64,000 nt of DNA from Amoebidium appalachense (GCA_963693365.1 CAVNZM010000001.1:15438001-15502000), one strand, 5' to 3'; shown: positions 1 through 11,898, counted from the stretch's first letter. Program-made: numbers and translations. The notes: generated by a model not told the origin, from the letters alone.

Positions 1-127
1 TAGTTTATAGTGGTGCAAAGAGGAGGTTAAATGAAGAGAACGAAAGAACGTTGTGATGTACGTAGAAGAACATGCAAGAAAACCCAGGGGATGAAGGGTA
101 GGGTGGGGTCTGTTGTGGTGTGTATGT

Positions 128-177
<50 letters not shown>

Positions 178-471
178 GGTGTGGTGCACAATGAGAAGTC
201 GAAAGACCTTGTAAAAACATTGTGTAGTATGAGGTTTGACATGTAGACACGAGGAAGAGGGGACGAGGGAGCGAAATCGGGCAAGGACGGGCACGGGGGG
301 GGGGGGGGGGGGGGGGTGGAGGCTTCTGCGCAGAGTGTGATTCGGTTTGGGGCAGGGGGTAAGGGATTTGGGTTAAAAAGCCAAGACTGGGGGGGGGGGG
401 GGGGGGGGGGGTTGGTAGTATAGGGATAAGTAGTTTAAAAAACCAAAACAAGAAGGAAAGTGAAGACATAC

Positions 472-696
472 CCTTCTCCTCGGGAGATGCGGACTTAAGC
501 AGCTGGTAGAAGATGTGGTAGTTGCGCTCGTTGGCACCTTGGGACACGGCACGAGACTTTTCCAGAAGGTAGGTCTCAATGTTACCACCAGAGATGTAGC
601 CAGACCGGTCAAATTCAATGCGGATGAACTTGCCCTGTGAAAGAAGAGACAGTGTGTGAGGGGTGGTGCTAAGGTCTTAAGATGTTACATTCTGCC

Positions 697-737
<41 letters not shown>

Positions 738-972
738 GCATGTGGGTGGGTGGGAGGTCAGGAAGAGGGACGGTGGGGGATGAAGAACAAGGATAAACAC
801 GGACACGGAAGGTAGAAAAGAAGAAATTGAGACCAGAAAAGCCGAGCGCCGAGCGCCGGGGGCGAGGGAGGGGGGTTGGGAGCAAACGAGGTACTCAATC
901 ACGCAAAACCCCAAAACCGATTGCAAGATACCCATAAAGAGTGTGCCATCAGTCACACAACCATTCATCCTC

Positions 973-1017
<45 letters not shown>

Positions 1018-2031
1018 GAATGTGTTTTAGAGTACGAAGTAGACGTTCATAGCGGAAACAATGCAGAGTGCAAACCACACAAAAAATATGCCTTGGGGAG
1101 AGGGGGGGGGGAGAGGGCATACGAAGCGCGACGAGTTGTCGTTCTTGATGGTCTTTGCATTACCAAAGGCCTCGAGCACCGGGTTGCACTGCAGCAGCTG
1201 CTGCTCCAGTGTTCCTTGGCCCGAACCTGAACCGGCGGCGATGGTGGCCAAATACTGAATCACCTTCTTGGTGTTTTCAGTCTTACCAGCACCAGACTCA
1301 CCCGTAATAAGAATGGACTGGTTCTCGCGGTCCTGAAGCATGTCACGGTATGCGGTGTCGGCAATGTTGTAAACGTGGGGCGGAAGTTCAATGCGTCTCT
1401 TTCCCTTGTACGCGTTGACCACCTCCGTGGTGTAGATGGGCAGGCGCTTGTACGGGTTGATCACCACACAGAACAGACCAGAGTATGTCTGTATGGGAAA
1501 TATTTTGGGTGAGTGAAAGGGTTATCGGTAGGTGGCAGGGTTACACTGATAAGATAAGAACAACAACAACCTACTCACAACCCTCCCCCCCACCACACAC
1601 ACACAAACACACCCAACCTCCCCTGAACACAGACACTGCCGATAGGATGTGAGTTTACCACGGGGCGCACAAGTGCGTAAACACCACAACAACACACATA
1701 TTCTTTACTCTACTCCTTCACATCCCCTCCTCCCCCTCCCCCTCCCCCCCTGCGCCCCTCTCGCCCACCCCACATCGCCATCCTGCTCCCCTCCCCATCT
1801 TCCCTCCCTCCTCCCACCCCCCCAACACATAAACCAACCTAAGCACACTCGCAAGGGTAACCTAGTGCATAAGGAAGCCAAAAAAACCTGGATCATACAA
1901 ACTCTATGTCGCATACTCCCCTTCACCCTAAGTTTTTTCTGTTGTTTATCGGTCTCGTTCTGAATGTTCCAAATTTTATGCCCGCTCTTGCCCCCCCCCC
2001 CCCCCAACCCCCCCCTCCCTCCCTCCCTCCC

Positions 2032-2065
<34 letters not shown>

Positions 2066-2177
2066 GTTTTTTTTAAAAAAAAAACTGTCACTGCAGTCAT
2101 CAAGCTCCCCCCCACCCCCACCCCCCCCCCCCCCCCCATTTTTTTTGGCTTTTTCCATCGTGTGGCTGTGTGTGTGT

Positions 2178-2225
<48 letters not shown>

Positions 2226-2565
2226 GACTACGCACATAAATCAGATTAGACTGATAGCGCTTGCGCAGATTGTCAAGCACAGCTGGCTCATTCAGATAGG
2301 CCAGGTCGGCCATGTCCTCCGCCTTGTCGAACTTTGGCGGGTTCATCTTATATGTGTCGTTAATGTTAATTTCTGCAAGTGCCCCGTTGGGCATCTTGAC
2401 CTTAACGACGTCTCCCTTCTCCTCCACAATGTTAACGGCAAGGAAACCCTCCGCATCATCCTTTACCCAGATCCATTTTTGGGCGGCCCAGTCGGCCTGG
2501 GCAGCAGCGTCATTGACGTCGCCCTTTTCCCTTTTCAGGATGGCCAAATCATCGTCGCCGGGCAT
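472..2565 (-). CDS. Myosin II heavy chain, N-terminal exons (partial)
   Basis: Actin-based motor of the cytoplasm and cell cortex. Three exons are visible, read right to left: 2236-2565, 1123-1488 and 472-634. The frames join without stops and give 286 residues. Exon 1 starts at the ATG complementary to 2563-2565 and encodes an acidic leader plus the N-terminal SH3-like domain ([15 protein letters not shown]). Exon 2 carries the conserved motor start, the P-loop GESGAGKT at residues 173-180, a Ser/Gly-rich loop 1 near 194-201, and switch I NDNSSRF at 226-232. Exon 3 begins GKFIRIEFD and includes [11 protein letters not shown] and NYHIFYQLL, all typical of class II motors. It ends in phase 1 at a GTATGT donor, so the rest of the motor and the tail lie left of the window. 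The introns are full of C, G and CA runs. The class II assignment rests on the SH3-like N-terminus and loop sequence; family membership is certain. Confidence 0.93.
1021..1080 (-). repeat. 3' end fragment of the structured dispersed repeat
   Basis: Read on the minus strand this matches the terminal segment of other copies: GCACTCTGCATT, then CTTCGTACTC, then a CATTC-like end running into a C tract (the G tract at 976-1016 on the plus strand). It lies in the second myosin intron. Only the 3' end is present; the hairpin core is missing. Confidence 0.5.
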
Positions 2566-4483
2566 TTTCGCGTGTTTTCAAATACCTGTGGGAGAAACGG
2601 ATGTATGGTTAGGAACAAGCCAACATGTAGAATGATGAGAAGCAACTGGGAGGGAGGGAAAACCAAGGCAGCATCACAGCACAGACGTAAACTTGTGTGT
2701 TGCATCAGTTCTATTAAACGTGTTGTGGTGTAATACTTTACTCCCGTTGTCTTTTTATGCACCTACACCTTCAGTCCCGCAACTCCCCTATCTCGCTGGA
2801 TCTACGCATTTCTGGAAAGGGCCGTTAACCCCCCCCAAAAAATGGAAGTTTCGCTAAACGGGAGACGCAAAAATATAAAAATAAACTGTTCCCTCTTTCC
2901 CTTCGCCCTTTTGGCTGTTGTTGCAAAACTCATTTGCACTCTCCCCGTACGAGATCTCATGCAAGGCATTATGCTGCTCCTTCTTTGGGTACGACTATGC
3001 ATGCAAGGTGTGGCTTTCGTTCCAGATCCTTAAATAATGTTACATTAAAGATCCTGCTACAGAGAGCTTGTCTATATCTGGGGAGGATTCAAGGGCTCTA
3101 TAGCCTAGGAGAAAGGAGGGAACGGGAGCAGGGTGAGTTACCTCCACACAACAGTGTTGTGGTGGACTGGTGACGGAGGCGTCGCACTTCGTGGGTTTTG
3201 TTTACGGCCAAGGGTGCTTGGTATTCCGTAAATATGTCCAGCAATTTCGGTTGGTCTTCTTGGTTATCCCGATGACGGTAAAGCTCGTGTACGAGCAGAT
3301 TCGATGCAGAAAATAGAACTATGAAGGCCCTACAGTCAGAACTCAAAATGAAAAGAGATATATGCATTTAGAAATTTCTATCACGGACAGCAGCACTATA
3401 TAATAGTCAATATATGGCGAAAGGTTCTTTATTCAAATTTGATTACTATCACCATGCCAACACATCGTGATCCTATCAACATAATCCAAGAATAGAACAT
3501 TATGATAGTTTTCGGGCTATATTTGCGCCAGAAAAGGCATAGGAACGGCTTTCACTATCATTTTGCCGTGGACTTCCTGCCTTATTTGGTAAGTATGTTC
3601 ACGCAGACTTTATGAGCCGCTCAATGATTGGGCATCCCCAAGAGACTTGGATTCGCATTCACTTGATTGGGGTAGAGCGCAATTAGCGTGTGTTTCGAAG
3701 TGCGAGCGGTGCAAAATGATGCGCGAAAAAAAAGCAATCCTTTTGTTGGATTTTCACCTTATAGATCACTAACTACACTGTAATGTACACTGCGAAGTTT
3801 CTAAAGTATAATATTTTCGCGTTTTGCTGCTAAAAGGGTAAAAAATGCTCTCTTTTTTCAACCTCAAGCTCAGGAATATCACAACCAAAATTCCTGAGCG
3901 CCTGCTCCGCACCGATGCCAACTTGCACTGCCAAGTTGGTCGAGGTAACGTGAGAATCATAATTCAAAAGCATCATAGGCTATACATTTTATTTGCTAGA
4001 GCATAGTTTTTTAAGGCTTTTCTCTCATTTTTCTAATCTTATCTTGTCGTCTCTTGTCTTTTTCAGAATGGTAACGGGTCTTCATCTGTTGTTATGACGC
4101 AACCCTGAAAAGTAGAAAAATCAACATAGTGATTGGATGAACGCGAACCAGCAACCAGCAGTGCCTGATCCTAATCCAATCGGAACGTTGTTTACAAAAC
4201 ACAGTGTTTCACACACTTGCACACTGTACATGTACACAGCACACTGCACGGAACGTCACCAGGCAGGTCTGCCATCAAGCACTCCACAGATTGCTCACAG
4301 ACAGTGTGTGCCACCTGTCACACCACCACACAACACACACATACGAACGACATGATACAACAATATATTGTAATGTATGCGTATGATCCCGTCGACTCGT
4401 AGCGTACCCGCCAATAGCCAGACAAGCATGTGCGCACGCACGTGCATGGTGAACAATATGTGTGCGTGGGTGTGGGATTGTGA

Positions 4484-4485
<2 letters not shown>

Positions 4486-4540
<55 letters not shown>
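4486..4540. repeat. (GT)n microsatellite
   Basis: A nearly pure TG dinucleotide run that grades into TGCG-containing repeats up to about 4560. It produces spurious Val/Cys reading frames on one strand and Thr/His frames on the other. Confidence 0.9.
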
Positions 4541-5137
4541 CGTGTGCGTGCGCGTGCGCGTTTTTGACACCTACTACCGTATGTGCGTTTGTCAGGGTGT
4601 GCCCGTGTGTTCCCCCGTGTGTGTACACGTGTGTTGTGTGTGTGTGTGTGTACGTGCGCACGTATATACGTACGTGTTTGCGTGCACGTGTACGTGTTAC
4701 TAGGTGTACGTGTCACAGAGACTGAGCGGGCGACTGCGTGCGTTTGTACATGTGGCACCATGTGTGCATGTGTTGATACATGTGTGCGTGTGTGTGCGTG
4801 TGTGTGCACGTGTGATTGTCCACGTGTGTGCGTGTATGTGTGTGGCTGTGACACTGTGTGTGTATGCGTGCGTATGTTTATGTGCACCTGCAGGTGACTG
4901 TGTGCTGTGTGTACGTGTGTGACTGTGTGTGTGGGAATATGAATTCAATTCAAAATATCATTAAGGGGTTAAGTTATTATTTATTTGTAAAGTTTATTGG
5001 GGGGGGGGGGGGAGGGGGGTGGGTGGGTGGGGTGGGGGGTGGGGTGGGGAGGGGCCAGCCTGGGGGGGGGGGGGGTTGGGGGGGGGGGGAACTATCAAAA
5101 AAACCGTCATTTATGTCTAAACGTGGGTTGCCCGTTG

Positions 5138-5182
<45 letters not shown>

Positions 5183-5803
5183 GAGGGGGGAGAGAGAATG
5201 GAAGGCATTTTGTAACACAACATCCGATAGTATAACAGCTAGGAGAACCTCACCAGGCCCACCATAGTAACAGGAAGTAGTAATTGTCATCTTCCCAAAA
5301 TAACAATAATCTCTTGGGGGCCTTGGAGGGGAGGGGGATCTCGAGGGGGAGGGTGGGGAGGGGAGCCGCCCCCCCCCCCCCCCCCTTCCTCCCAGGGGAT
5401 AGTCCTCGGCTAGGTCTGACTCGGATCTCCTCCCTGTATTAAAATGTGTGTTACGAAATGCTTTCCCTTCCCTTCCCCCCCCCCCCCCCCCCTCTCCCTC
5501 CCCTCCCCCACCTCCGCCCCCCCCCCCCCCCCCCACCCACCCACTCCTCAGGCTCCCATCCCCACCCCCTTCCCCCCCCCCCCCCCCCCCATGTTGCCAT
5601 TAGTAGCATATCCAGGGTATTTGGCAGTGGCCACGTGGTTTACATACATATGACTACAACGAGAACAGTAAATTCCGGGTCATTAGGAGCCCTTTCCGAT
5701 AAATTTACTAATAGGCTAAACAATCAATCTACTGGGCATCCACCACCCCCTCACCCCCCCCCAAACCCCAACCCCCACCCCCCCCACACACACAAGAACA
5801 AGC

Positions 5804-5835
<32 letters not shown>

Positions 5836-5872
5836 GCAGACACACACGCGCGCGCGCGCGTGCGCAAGCACG

Positions 5873-5905
<33 letters not shown>

Positions 5906-6610
5906 CTCCCGGCCCAGGGCTCCCACCTTCAGCTTCCGGATCCGGAATTGATTTTATTAACCTTCCGTGCTCTGGGCCCGCGCCCCCTTACAGGTTTATA
6001 ACTTTCACAGTGTGGTTTCAATGCTTGTTGCACACTCGTTCCGGAGAGCGAATCCCCCCCCCCCCCCCCCCCCCCCCCCCCCAGTTTCTGCCCCCCGGAC
6101 GTGCATATTTCAATCTCTGCCCAGACTAGTCTTGCAGAGTGTGGTTCTGTGCACGCAATGCTCAAACGCCACTGGCCACCGGCACCATTACTGACACCAT
6201 GCTACGTTGCCATGGGTCGTATCACCAGCGGAAAATCAGTCTCCCAAGTTTGCGCACTGTCACTCTATACTAGACGCCGTGGCTTCAACACACACAAACC
6301 GTGACACACGTGCGCACACATGCAAGCACACGCACACGCACCGTCGCGCGCGCACACACACACACGCACACATGCACTGGCACACGCCAACACACATGCA
6401 CTGTAGCACACACACGTACATGCACTCTACAAGCTCGCACGCACACCCGGGCGTGAGCACGGCAACCAGTAGCAATATTACACACAGGTGCACACAATTG
6501 AACACAGTGATCTGCACGTAACTACGTATACACACATGTGCCACGGAAGATTTAGTGGTGCACACGCAGTGACACACGCACAGGTAAATACACTTCGAAT
6601 CAGCCATCGT

Positions 6611-6755
6611 AAAGGCCCCCCAACCACGCAAGCTGAATTATTCTGCCAAAAGCAGAGTAATTCAGCTTTTTTCAGAATAATACGGCTTGTAGCAGAATAC
6701 TGATTCTGCTAAAAGCAACTTCACTCATGATCAGCCCGTGTGGTTGGGTCCTCCG
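6611..6755. repeat. Twin-hairpin element, possible MITE
   Basis: Two adjacent inverted repeats. The first pairs 6630-6646 (AAGCTGAATTATTCTGC) with 6652-6668 (GCAGAGTAATTCAGCTT), one mismatch over 17 bp with a 5-nt loop. The second pairs AGCAGAAT (6691-6698) with ATTCTGCT (6703-6710) around ACTG. The flanks also match in inverted orientation (CCCAACCACGC on the left; GTGTGGTTGGG on the right), as in a small terminal-inverted-repeat element. No clear target duplication was seen. Confidence 0.5.
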
Positions 6756-7249
6756 TAACCCATCATATGATACACATGCACATATGAAAGACAATCGGAC
6801 TCACATGCCATAATTATTATGATATCTGTTCTTTGCTACCATGAACTAAAGCTACGCATGCGCACTCCTCTTTAATCATCGAAATATGTTGTGGATATAT
6901 TTTTACAGCTTAAATAGAAGAAGACTGACGGACACCACATGTATACAGCATGCCCTGACTGTTTTTTTATTATGGATTTTGTTACTGGGATACGTGTCAC
7001 GTAGAAGATGCCAATTGATTAAAGGCATGCAGGCATGATCATCATTCAGAACAACACACCACACGTGACTCACTGGCACACGACACCCACACCGGTACCC
7101 ACACAAGCACGCACGCACGCACACAGACACCGTGGCACACATAAAATCACACACGTTTACACGTCGCTAAGTCGCTAGCACATACCGTGGTCCAATGTAT
7201 TAGATGGTGCAGGAGGAGCCTCACAGTGCTGCAAATACCCATCATATTA

Positions 7250-7357
7250 GTCGCACACATCGATTCAGTCGCACACATCGATTCAGTCGCACACATCGAT
7301 TCAGTCGCACACATCGATTCAGTCGCACACATCGATTCAGTCGCACACATCGATTCA
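7250..7357. repeat. Six perfect tandem copies of an 18-bp unit
   Basis: The unit GTCGCACACATCGATTCA is repeated six times without visible divergence. It ends about 105 bp upstream of the LINE ORF1 start. It could belong to the LINE 5' region, as promoter monomers do in some LINEs, or be unrelated satellite DNA. It is not a CRISPR array because there are no spacers. Confidence 0.9.
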
Positions 7358-7462
7358 AATGTCGCTCTTTATTATCTGCTAATAAATAGTATCCTTCGCG
7401 CATCCACCCCTAAACCAGGCCATCCGTGGCCCTAAGGGCCGGGGAACACCCCCATCCATGTC

Positions 7463-8638
7463 ATGGCACATGCCTATAATCGTTTCAGAACCTCTTTCAA
7501 AGTTCCATCTACACCCATCACACATGTGCGACCATTAAAACGTCCAGCAGATACACCTACCACAGATGCACAACCAGAAAAACATCGCCTTAGACTAAGC
7601 GCAACACCTATTTACAATACACTACCCATTCAGAATAACACCACACCACTCCGTAGAAACACAATAACAACCATGCCGAAACTTTCGGTTGATACAGTAC
7701 TGGCAGAACTTGCCCTCGTTAAGAAACAGCTAAATGAGCTGTTACCACTCAAGAACATGATAGAAAAACTCCAAACAGAAAATACCCAACTCAAGCTCAC
7801 CATTGATTCACTCACAGCCCAGCTAAACATTAGTGGATCGCAAAACCCCAAAACTCATGAGCAAACATCTCGCGACGGAGACATTTCCACCCCAACACAA
7901 AACAACACAGGACCGGAAGCACAGCTCCCGGCAGAGTTCCTAGAATATGCGAACTCTCGTAAAACACCCGAGCTCCGCCAAATTGCCAAGGAAACATATG
8001 CCAGCATTCTTGCAGGCAACGAGTACCGCCGCAACTCCCCTCCCAAACCGCCGGCTAAGGGGAACACCCAAGCAAACGGTAACATCAACATCCCACCCAA
8101 ATACGAGAGGGTGTATTTCAAAGTCAAGCACGGCAGACGCCCACACAGGGCCATGTGGTCCATCTTCAAGGCTCTCGGCTTCCGGTGCTCTCGCATCCTT
8201 TGTCTGTCCTTCATTGGATACGATGTGCTGGAAGTAGCAGTACGGGGCGACTATAACCGTGCGTTCATCCGTGACGCGACAAAGGGGTGTGGAAGCTTCT
8301 TCACCCACCTCCCAAGCTACGACCCATGCGCGCCGGAAAACATTCAGAAAGCAGACAAAGAACGTAAAGTGTCTGCTAAGAATGCGTGCGCCACACGTTG
8401 TCGTGTACGCATCAGCAAGGCAAAAGAGTTCCTCGCAAAGTTGGAAAACGATGCTACGAGCGTGATAGACACGGACACGAAGGAACCAATGTTTTCTGGT
8501 GAGAAACTGCTCGAGCGCAAACGCCGATGCGAGATGGAAATCGAGCTCTTCTGCGAACTGTTCGCGCTGGGGTCATACGACCCCGTAAGCGACAAGTGGG
8601 AACCAACCCCACAGGTGTCGGACCAAACCGATGCCTAA
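7463..8638 (+). CDS. LINE ORF1 protein, coiled-coil plus nucleic-acid-binding-like domain
   Basis: 391 residues from an ATG. LINE ORF1 proteins bind element RNA and act as chaperones in the RNP. Residues 1-70 are basic and Pro/Thr-rich. Residues about 76-121 form a clear leucine-heptad coiled coil (LAELALVKKQLNELL, then KLTIDSLTAQL), probably for oligomerisation. Residues about 205-280 (ERVYFKVKHGRRP ... GFRCSRILCLSFIGYDVLEV ... YNRAFI) resemble the conserved C-terminal block in ORF1 of some fungal and protist LINEs; this is from memory and unchecked. A cysteine-containing region follows (CATRCRVRI). There is no CCHC knuckle cluster. The stop codon lies inside the start of ORF2. Confidence 0.75.
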   Translation: MAHAYNRFRTSFKVPSTPITHVRPLKRPADTPTTDAQPEKHRLRLSATPIYNTLPIQNNTTPLRRNTITTMPKLSVDTVLAELALVKKQLNELLPLKNMIEKLQTENTQLKLTIDSLTAQLNISGSQNPKTHEQTSRDGDISTPTQNNTGPEAQLPAEFLEYANSRKTPELRQIAKETYASILAGNEYRRNSPPKPPAKGNTQANGNINIPPKYERVYFKVKHGRRPHRAMWSIFKALGFRCSRILCLSFIGYDVLEVAVRGDYNRAFIRDATKGCGSFFTHLPSYDPCAPENIQKADKERKVSAKNACATRCRVRISKAKEFLAKLENDATSVIDTDTKEPMFSGEKLLERKRRCEMEIELFCELFALGSYDPVSDKWEPTPQVSDQTDA

Positions 8639-11600
8639 TTTATCCTTCTTCTTCTGGAATGCTCGGACACTGGGCCCCCAAAAGGGCCTCCCCCCCGGGA
8701 CACTCGACGATAAAATCAGCTACATACAACAACAGACAAACAACCACACGTTTACAGTGATTTGCGAAACACAGTTTAAAAACCACCACAAATTCAACTC
8801 TACATTGGTCGACACATCCACACACCCCGGTTACGCGAAAAACCGAGGCATTATTGTACTTGCCGCACCACACGTGAGAGTGAAGTGCAAACCGGTAGCA
8901 AAAACGGAATTCTCGGTTTCTATAGAGTTTCTTTCTAATGTTTTTACTTTTGTATATTACCCACCATCTATGTCGGTTGTCGAATTGACTCACGAGTTGT
9001 CACAGTTACCAATGTCCACTGTTATTTTAGGTGATTTTAACACGCGACTCCACCACACAGACACACTGCAAGTGAGTGTCGGGTACCCATCTAAGCCCCC
9101 GGAGCGTGCTATCCCTTTAGCAAGGTATGTCCAAAGTCACACTTTGCGGTTCCCTCAAATATCCCATGCCCACAACACCGACTGGGGAGTGGCCTTTTGG
9201 CCATCAACCATGTCAAAACTCTCTCTCCCTCCTAACCTCTCTAGGTCATCTGACCACTCTCCTATCCTTTTCCTACCTAAGATCTCCCTTGATCTGCTCC
9301 CCCCTCCCCCTCCCACCTTTCGCCTCCGTCTATCCCAGCTTAAGTCACAGTGGGGTAGAGTTGATGTATGTGTATGCTATGCTACGAAACACCCTATATA
9401 TATGCGCCTATTAGAATCTGCACAAGCCAGGCCAGATTCACATCTCGTACTAGATACATGCACTAACTTTATTGTTGATGATTTGATAGATCTCGGTGAT
9501 TATGCTGGCGGTGGTAGGAAGGAATATCCCGATGCTCTCTTGTTACCAAACACCACTCCCGCTAGACTAGGTGAACCCCTGTCTCAAAAGGAAAGCTTGC
9601 GCCGGCTTGCTAGTATGAATCGATTTGGCCCCCCTGCTCGTATTATTGGTGATACCACTGGAGACCCCCTCATAGACTCTGATAAGTATTTCTCGGAACT
9701 GTTTAAAGATAGGACCCCCGCTCAGAAACCTATTGTGTGGCCTGTAGACCCATCTATCCCCATAGAATCGATCCTCCCCTTTTTCAGTCCCGATGCCATA
9801 TGGTCTGTGATATCTAGTTATAGCTCTAGTAAGTCTTGTGGACCTGATGGACTCCCTGCTGGGTTTCTTAAAATCCTTGTTCCCTCCTACCCACAAAAGG
9901 AAAGTGATCGTGCTATTAAACCTGATCTTACTATCATGTTAAGCTCTCTCTTTTCTTGGTGTGTTAAATGTGGACATGTCCCGTCATCTTGGTTAGATAC
10001 CTTAGTGATCCCCATAGTTAAGAAGGACTCTGAGGGCCCCATATCATCCTTTCGCCCCATTACACTAACCCAGGTTGTTCGTAGATTCTTTGAAGCTTGC
10101 TTACTTAGGTTATTTGCCCATCACCCTAGGTTTCAATCTATTCTTCACATACACCCATGCCAATCCGCTTTTCGTAAAAACAATTCATGTTATGTTCAAA
10201 TAATGGCACTGCACGATTCTATGCAAGTTGGTGCACAATATGTTGGCTTTATTGATTGGAAAACTGCTTACGATTCTGTCTCCCCTGGTCTCCTATGGGA
10301 AAAGCTTGCTGCACGGGGTGTACCACACTGCATTGGTGTTCTGTTAGAAGCACTCTTGTCTCAAACCTATGGTAGAGCTGTGGTTAATGGGCATCTTTCA
10401 TATGGTTTTGCTCGTACTAGAGGTCTCTTGCAGGGCTCATTGCTTAGCCCCTTTTTGTTTAACCTATTTATAGATGATTTGGCTGTCAAGATTTACGCCG
10501 AAAACGATGACCCTATTAATAACTTTCCGCCTGCACTTCTCTATGCTGATGATCTGTCCCTCCTTGCCCGTACCCCTAGACGCCTGCAAAGATTGTTCGA
10601 TGTAGTGTCAGAGTGGTGCAAGGCAAACCTTATGATCCTTAACATAGACAAATGTGGTGTTCTTGTACCTGATATAGCTAACAATTTACACACATTTACA
10701 TTATCATCTAAACCTGTACCTATAGTTCCAGAATACAAATATCTTGGTGTTCCGGTTGATTCTGTTGGTGTTATGTTTCCCCATATGGTCGAAAAGAGGG
10801 TAGAGTTGGCTCGTAAGCGGTTAGCTTTCTTCTCGGCTAATATTTTTAAAGACACACCCCTCCATCCTTCTATTAGACTTACATTTATTCGCACTTTTGT
10901 CTTCCCGGCATGTGAATATGGTTTACCCCTTCTCGCCGCTTGGATCAAGAAAGAGAGAACTAGAGCGCTTAAACCCTTGGCAAATTTCCTTGAAGCAGAA
11001 GTTGCCTCCTTTCTATCTAACAACTGTTGTAAACCTGGGCCTGTAACGCTCTCGATATATGGTCTGGTCCCAATAGCTGCTAGAGTATCCTATCTCGCGC
11101 TGAAATTCAATAAGCACATAAGCCGCTTAAAGAAGTATTTGCCCTCCCACCCTCTCTTCTCTATCCGACCTGTCCCCTCCTCACCTCTCCCCTCTTTCCT
11201 CCCCTCTCTCTCCCCTTCTCCCCTGGGCACAAATACAAATAAACCCCGCAATAGTGTGTGTGTGACTTTGGACTGCCACTTACTTATTAAACATGTACAC
11301 AATCACAAGATAATCACGCAATATAACAAATGGAAAAAGATACCAAACGACACTAGACCCGATGAAAGCATACACCTTGAAAAACTAAGCCTTATGTCTC
11401 GTTTTATATATACTGACCGCCTCAACCATATTGCCAAATATGGCACTCGCAAGTGTATAACACCTAAATACATATTACCTTCCTGTAGAACTGGTCTTTC
11501 TCTAGCTGATGGTATTATTGATCAATTACCACGCTTTTACTGTACACGTGCTATACAGTGGAGATCTAATAAGTATAAGGTGGCATCATTTGCATGCCCA

Positions 11601-11825
11601 AACAACACACACACACACCAGTTTAACCGGTCATGTATCGCCAAATGTAGTTTGATAGACCACATAATACCGCAACACACACACGTCACATTCACAACAG
11701 ACACCCAGAAAGATAGCCTACCTGTAAATTACAACATCCTTGATTTTATACTAAACACGCGTAACTACGACCTGTTTATTAGATGTATTGATTGGCTTGA
11801 GAAACACATCACTACAAAATTATAG
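8631..11825 (+). CDS. LINE ORF2: APE endonuclease and reverse transcriptase
   Basis: 1064 residues; the enzyme nicks target DNA and primes reverse transcription on it. Endonuclease motifs run in order: WNARTLG near residue 8, ICETQF near 44, ILGDFNTRL near 134, and SDHSPILF near 206. The reverse transcriptase follows: SSSKSCGPDGLPAGFLK, then FRPITLTQVVRR near 475, then motif A FIDWKTAYDS, then LLQGSLLSPFLFNLFIDDL, then the catalytic YADDLSLL near 638. A C-terminal Cys/His cluster (ACP, HTHQF, RSCIAKC) fits the zinc-knuckle-like tail of many LINEs. No RNase H was recognised. The start ATG overlaps the ORF1 stop by 8 nt (8631-8638), implying termination-reinitiation or leaky translation. All catalytic residues are present and there are no frame breaks. 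Confidence 0.95.
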   Translation: MPNLSFFFWNARTLGPQKGLPPGTLDDKISYIQQQTNNHTFTVICETQFKNHHKFNSTLVDTSTHPGYAKNRGIIVLAAPHVRVKCKPVAKTEFSVSIEFLSNVFTFVYYPPSMSVVELTHELSQLPMSTVILGDFNTRLHHTDTLQVSVGYPSKPPERAIPLARYVQSHTLRFPQISHAHNTDWGVAFWPSTMSKLSLPPNLSRSSDHSPILFLPKISLDLLPPPPPTFRLRLSQLKSQWGRVDVCVCYATKHPIYMRLLESAQARPDSHLVLDTCTNFIVDDLIDLGDYAGGGRKEYPDALLLPNTTPARLGEPLSQKESLRRLASMNRFGPPARIIGDTTGDPLIDSDKYFSELFKDRTPAQKPIVWPVDPSIPIESILPFFSPDAIWSVISSYSSSKSCGPDGLPAGFLKILVPSYPQKESDRAIKPDLTIMLSSLFSWCVKCGHVPSSWLDTLVIPIVKKDSEGPISSFRPITLTQVVRRFFEACLLRLFAHHPRFQSILHIHPCQSAFRKNNSCYVQIMALHDSMQVGAQYVGFIDWKTAYDSVSPGLLWEKLAARGVPHCIGVLLEALLSQTYGRAVVNGHLSYGFARTRGLLQGSLLSPFLFNLFIDDLAVKIYAENDDPINNFPPALLYADDLSLLARTPRRLQRLFDVVSEWCKANLMILNIDKCGVLVPDIANNLHTFTLSSKPVPIVPEYKYLGVPVDSVGVMFPHMVEKRVELARKRLAFFSANIFKDTPLHPSIRLTFIRTFVFPACEYGLPLLAAWIKKERTRALKPLANFLEAEVASFLSNNCCKPGPVTLSIYGLVPIAARVSYLALKFNKHISRLKKYLPSHPLFSIRPVPSSPLPSFLPSLSPSPLGTNTNKPRNSVCVTLDCHLLIKHVHNHKIITQYNKWKKIPNDTRPDESIHLEKLSLMSRFIYTDRLNHIAKYGTRKCITPKYILPSCRTGLSLADGIIDQLPRFYCTRAIQWRSNKYKVASFACPNNTHTHQFNRSCIAKCSLIDHIIPQHTHVTFTTDTQKDSLPVNYNILDFILNTRNYDLFIRCIDWLEKHITTKL

Positions 11826-11845
11826 CGCACGCGCACACACACACA

Positions 11846-11898
<53 letters not shown>

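Larger units (their letters stand above)
2566..7249. other. Intergenic region upstream of myosin; no gene recognised
   Basis: 2566-4130 is ordinary mixed-composition DNA where I see only short reading frames and no family motif; it presumably holds the myosin promoter. 4430-4930 is rich in GT, 5000-5580 in G or C runs, and 5780-5910 and 6300-6520 in CA with CG steps. Two hairpins lie at 6630-6710. I could not identify tRNA, rRNA or snRNA genes here by eye. Confidence 0.6.

Noticed and set aside
3098-3367. Minus-strand 89-codon reading frame upstream of myosin
   Set aside because: Mixed composition without motif or neighbouring exon; could be a real exon but there is no support.
7250-7357. 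CRISPR-like array
   Set aside because: Direct 18-bp tandem units without spacers, in a eukaryotic genome.
7147-7389. Reading frames with six identical hexapeptides (CATESM or THRFSR type)
   Set aside because: Produced by the 18-bp tandem repeat, whose length is a multiple of three; the same array is open in several frames on both strands.
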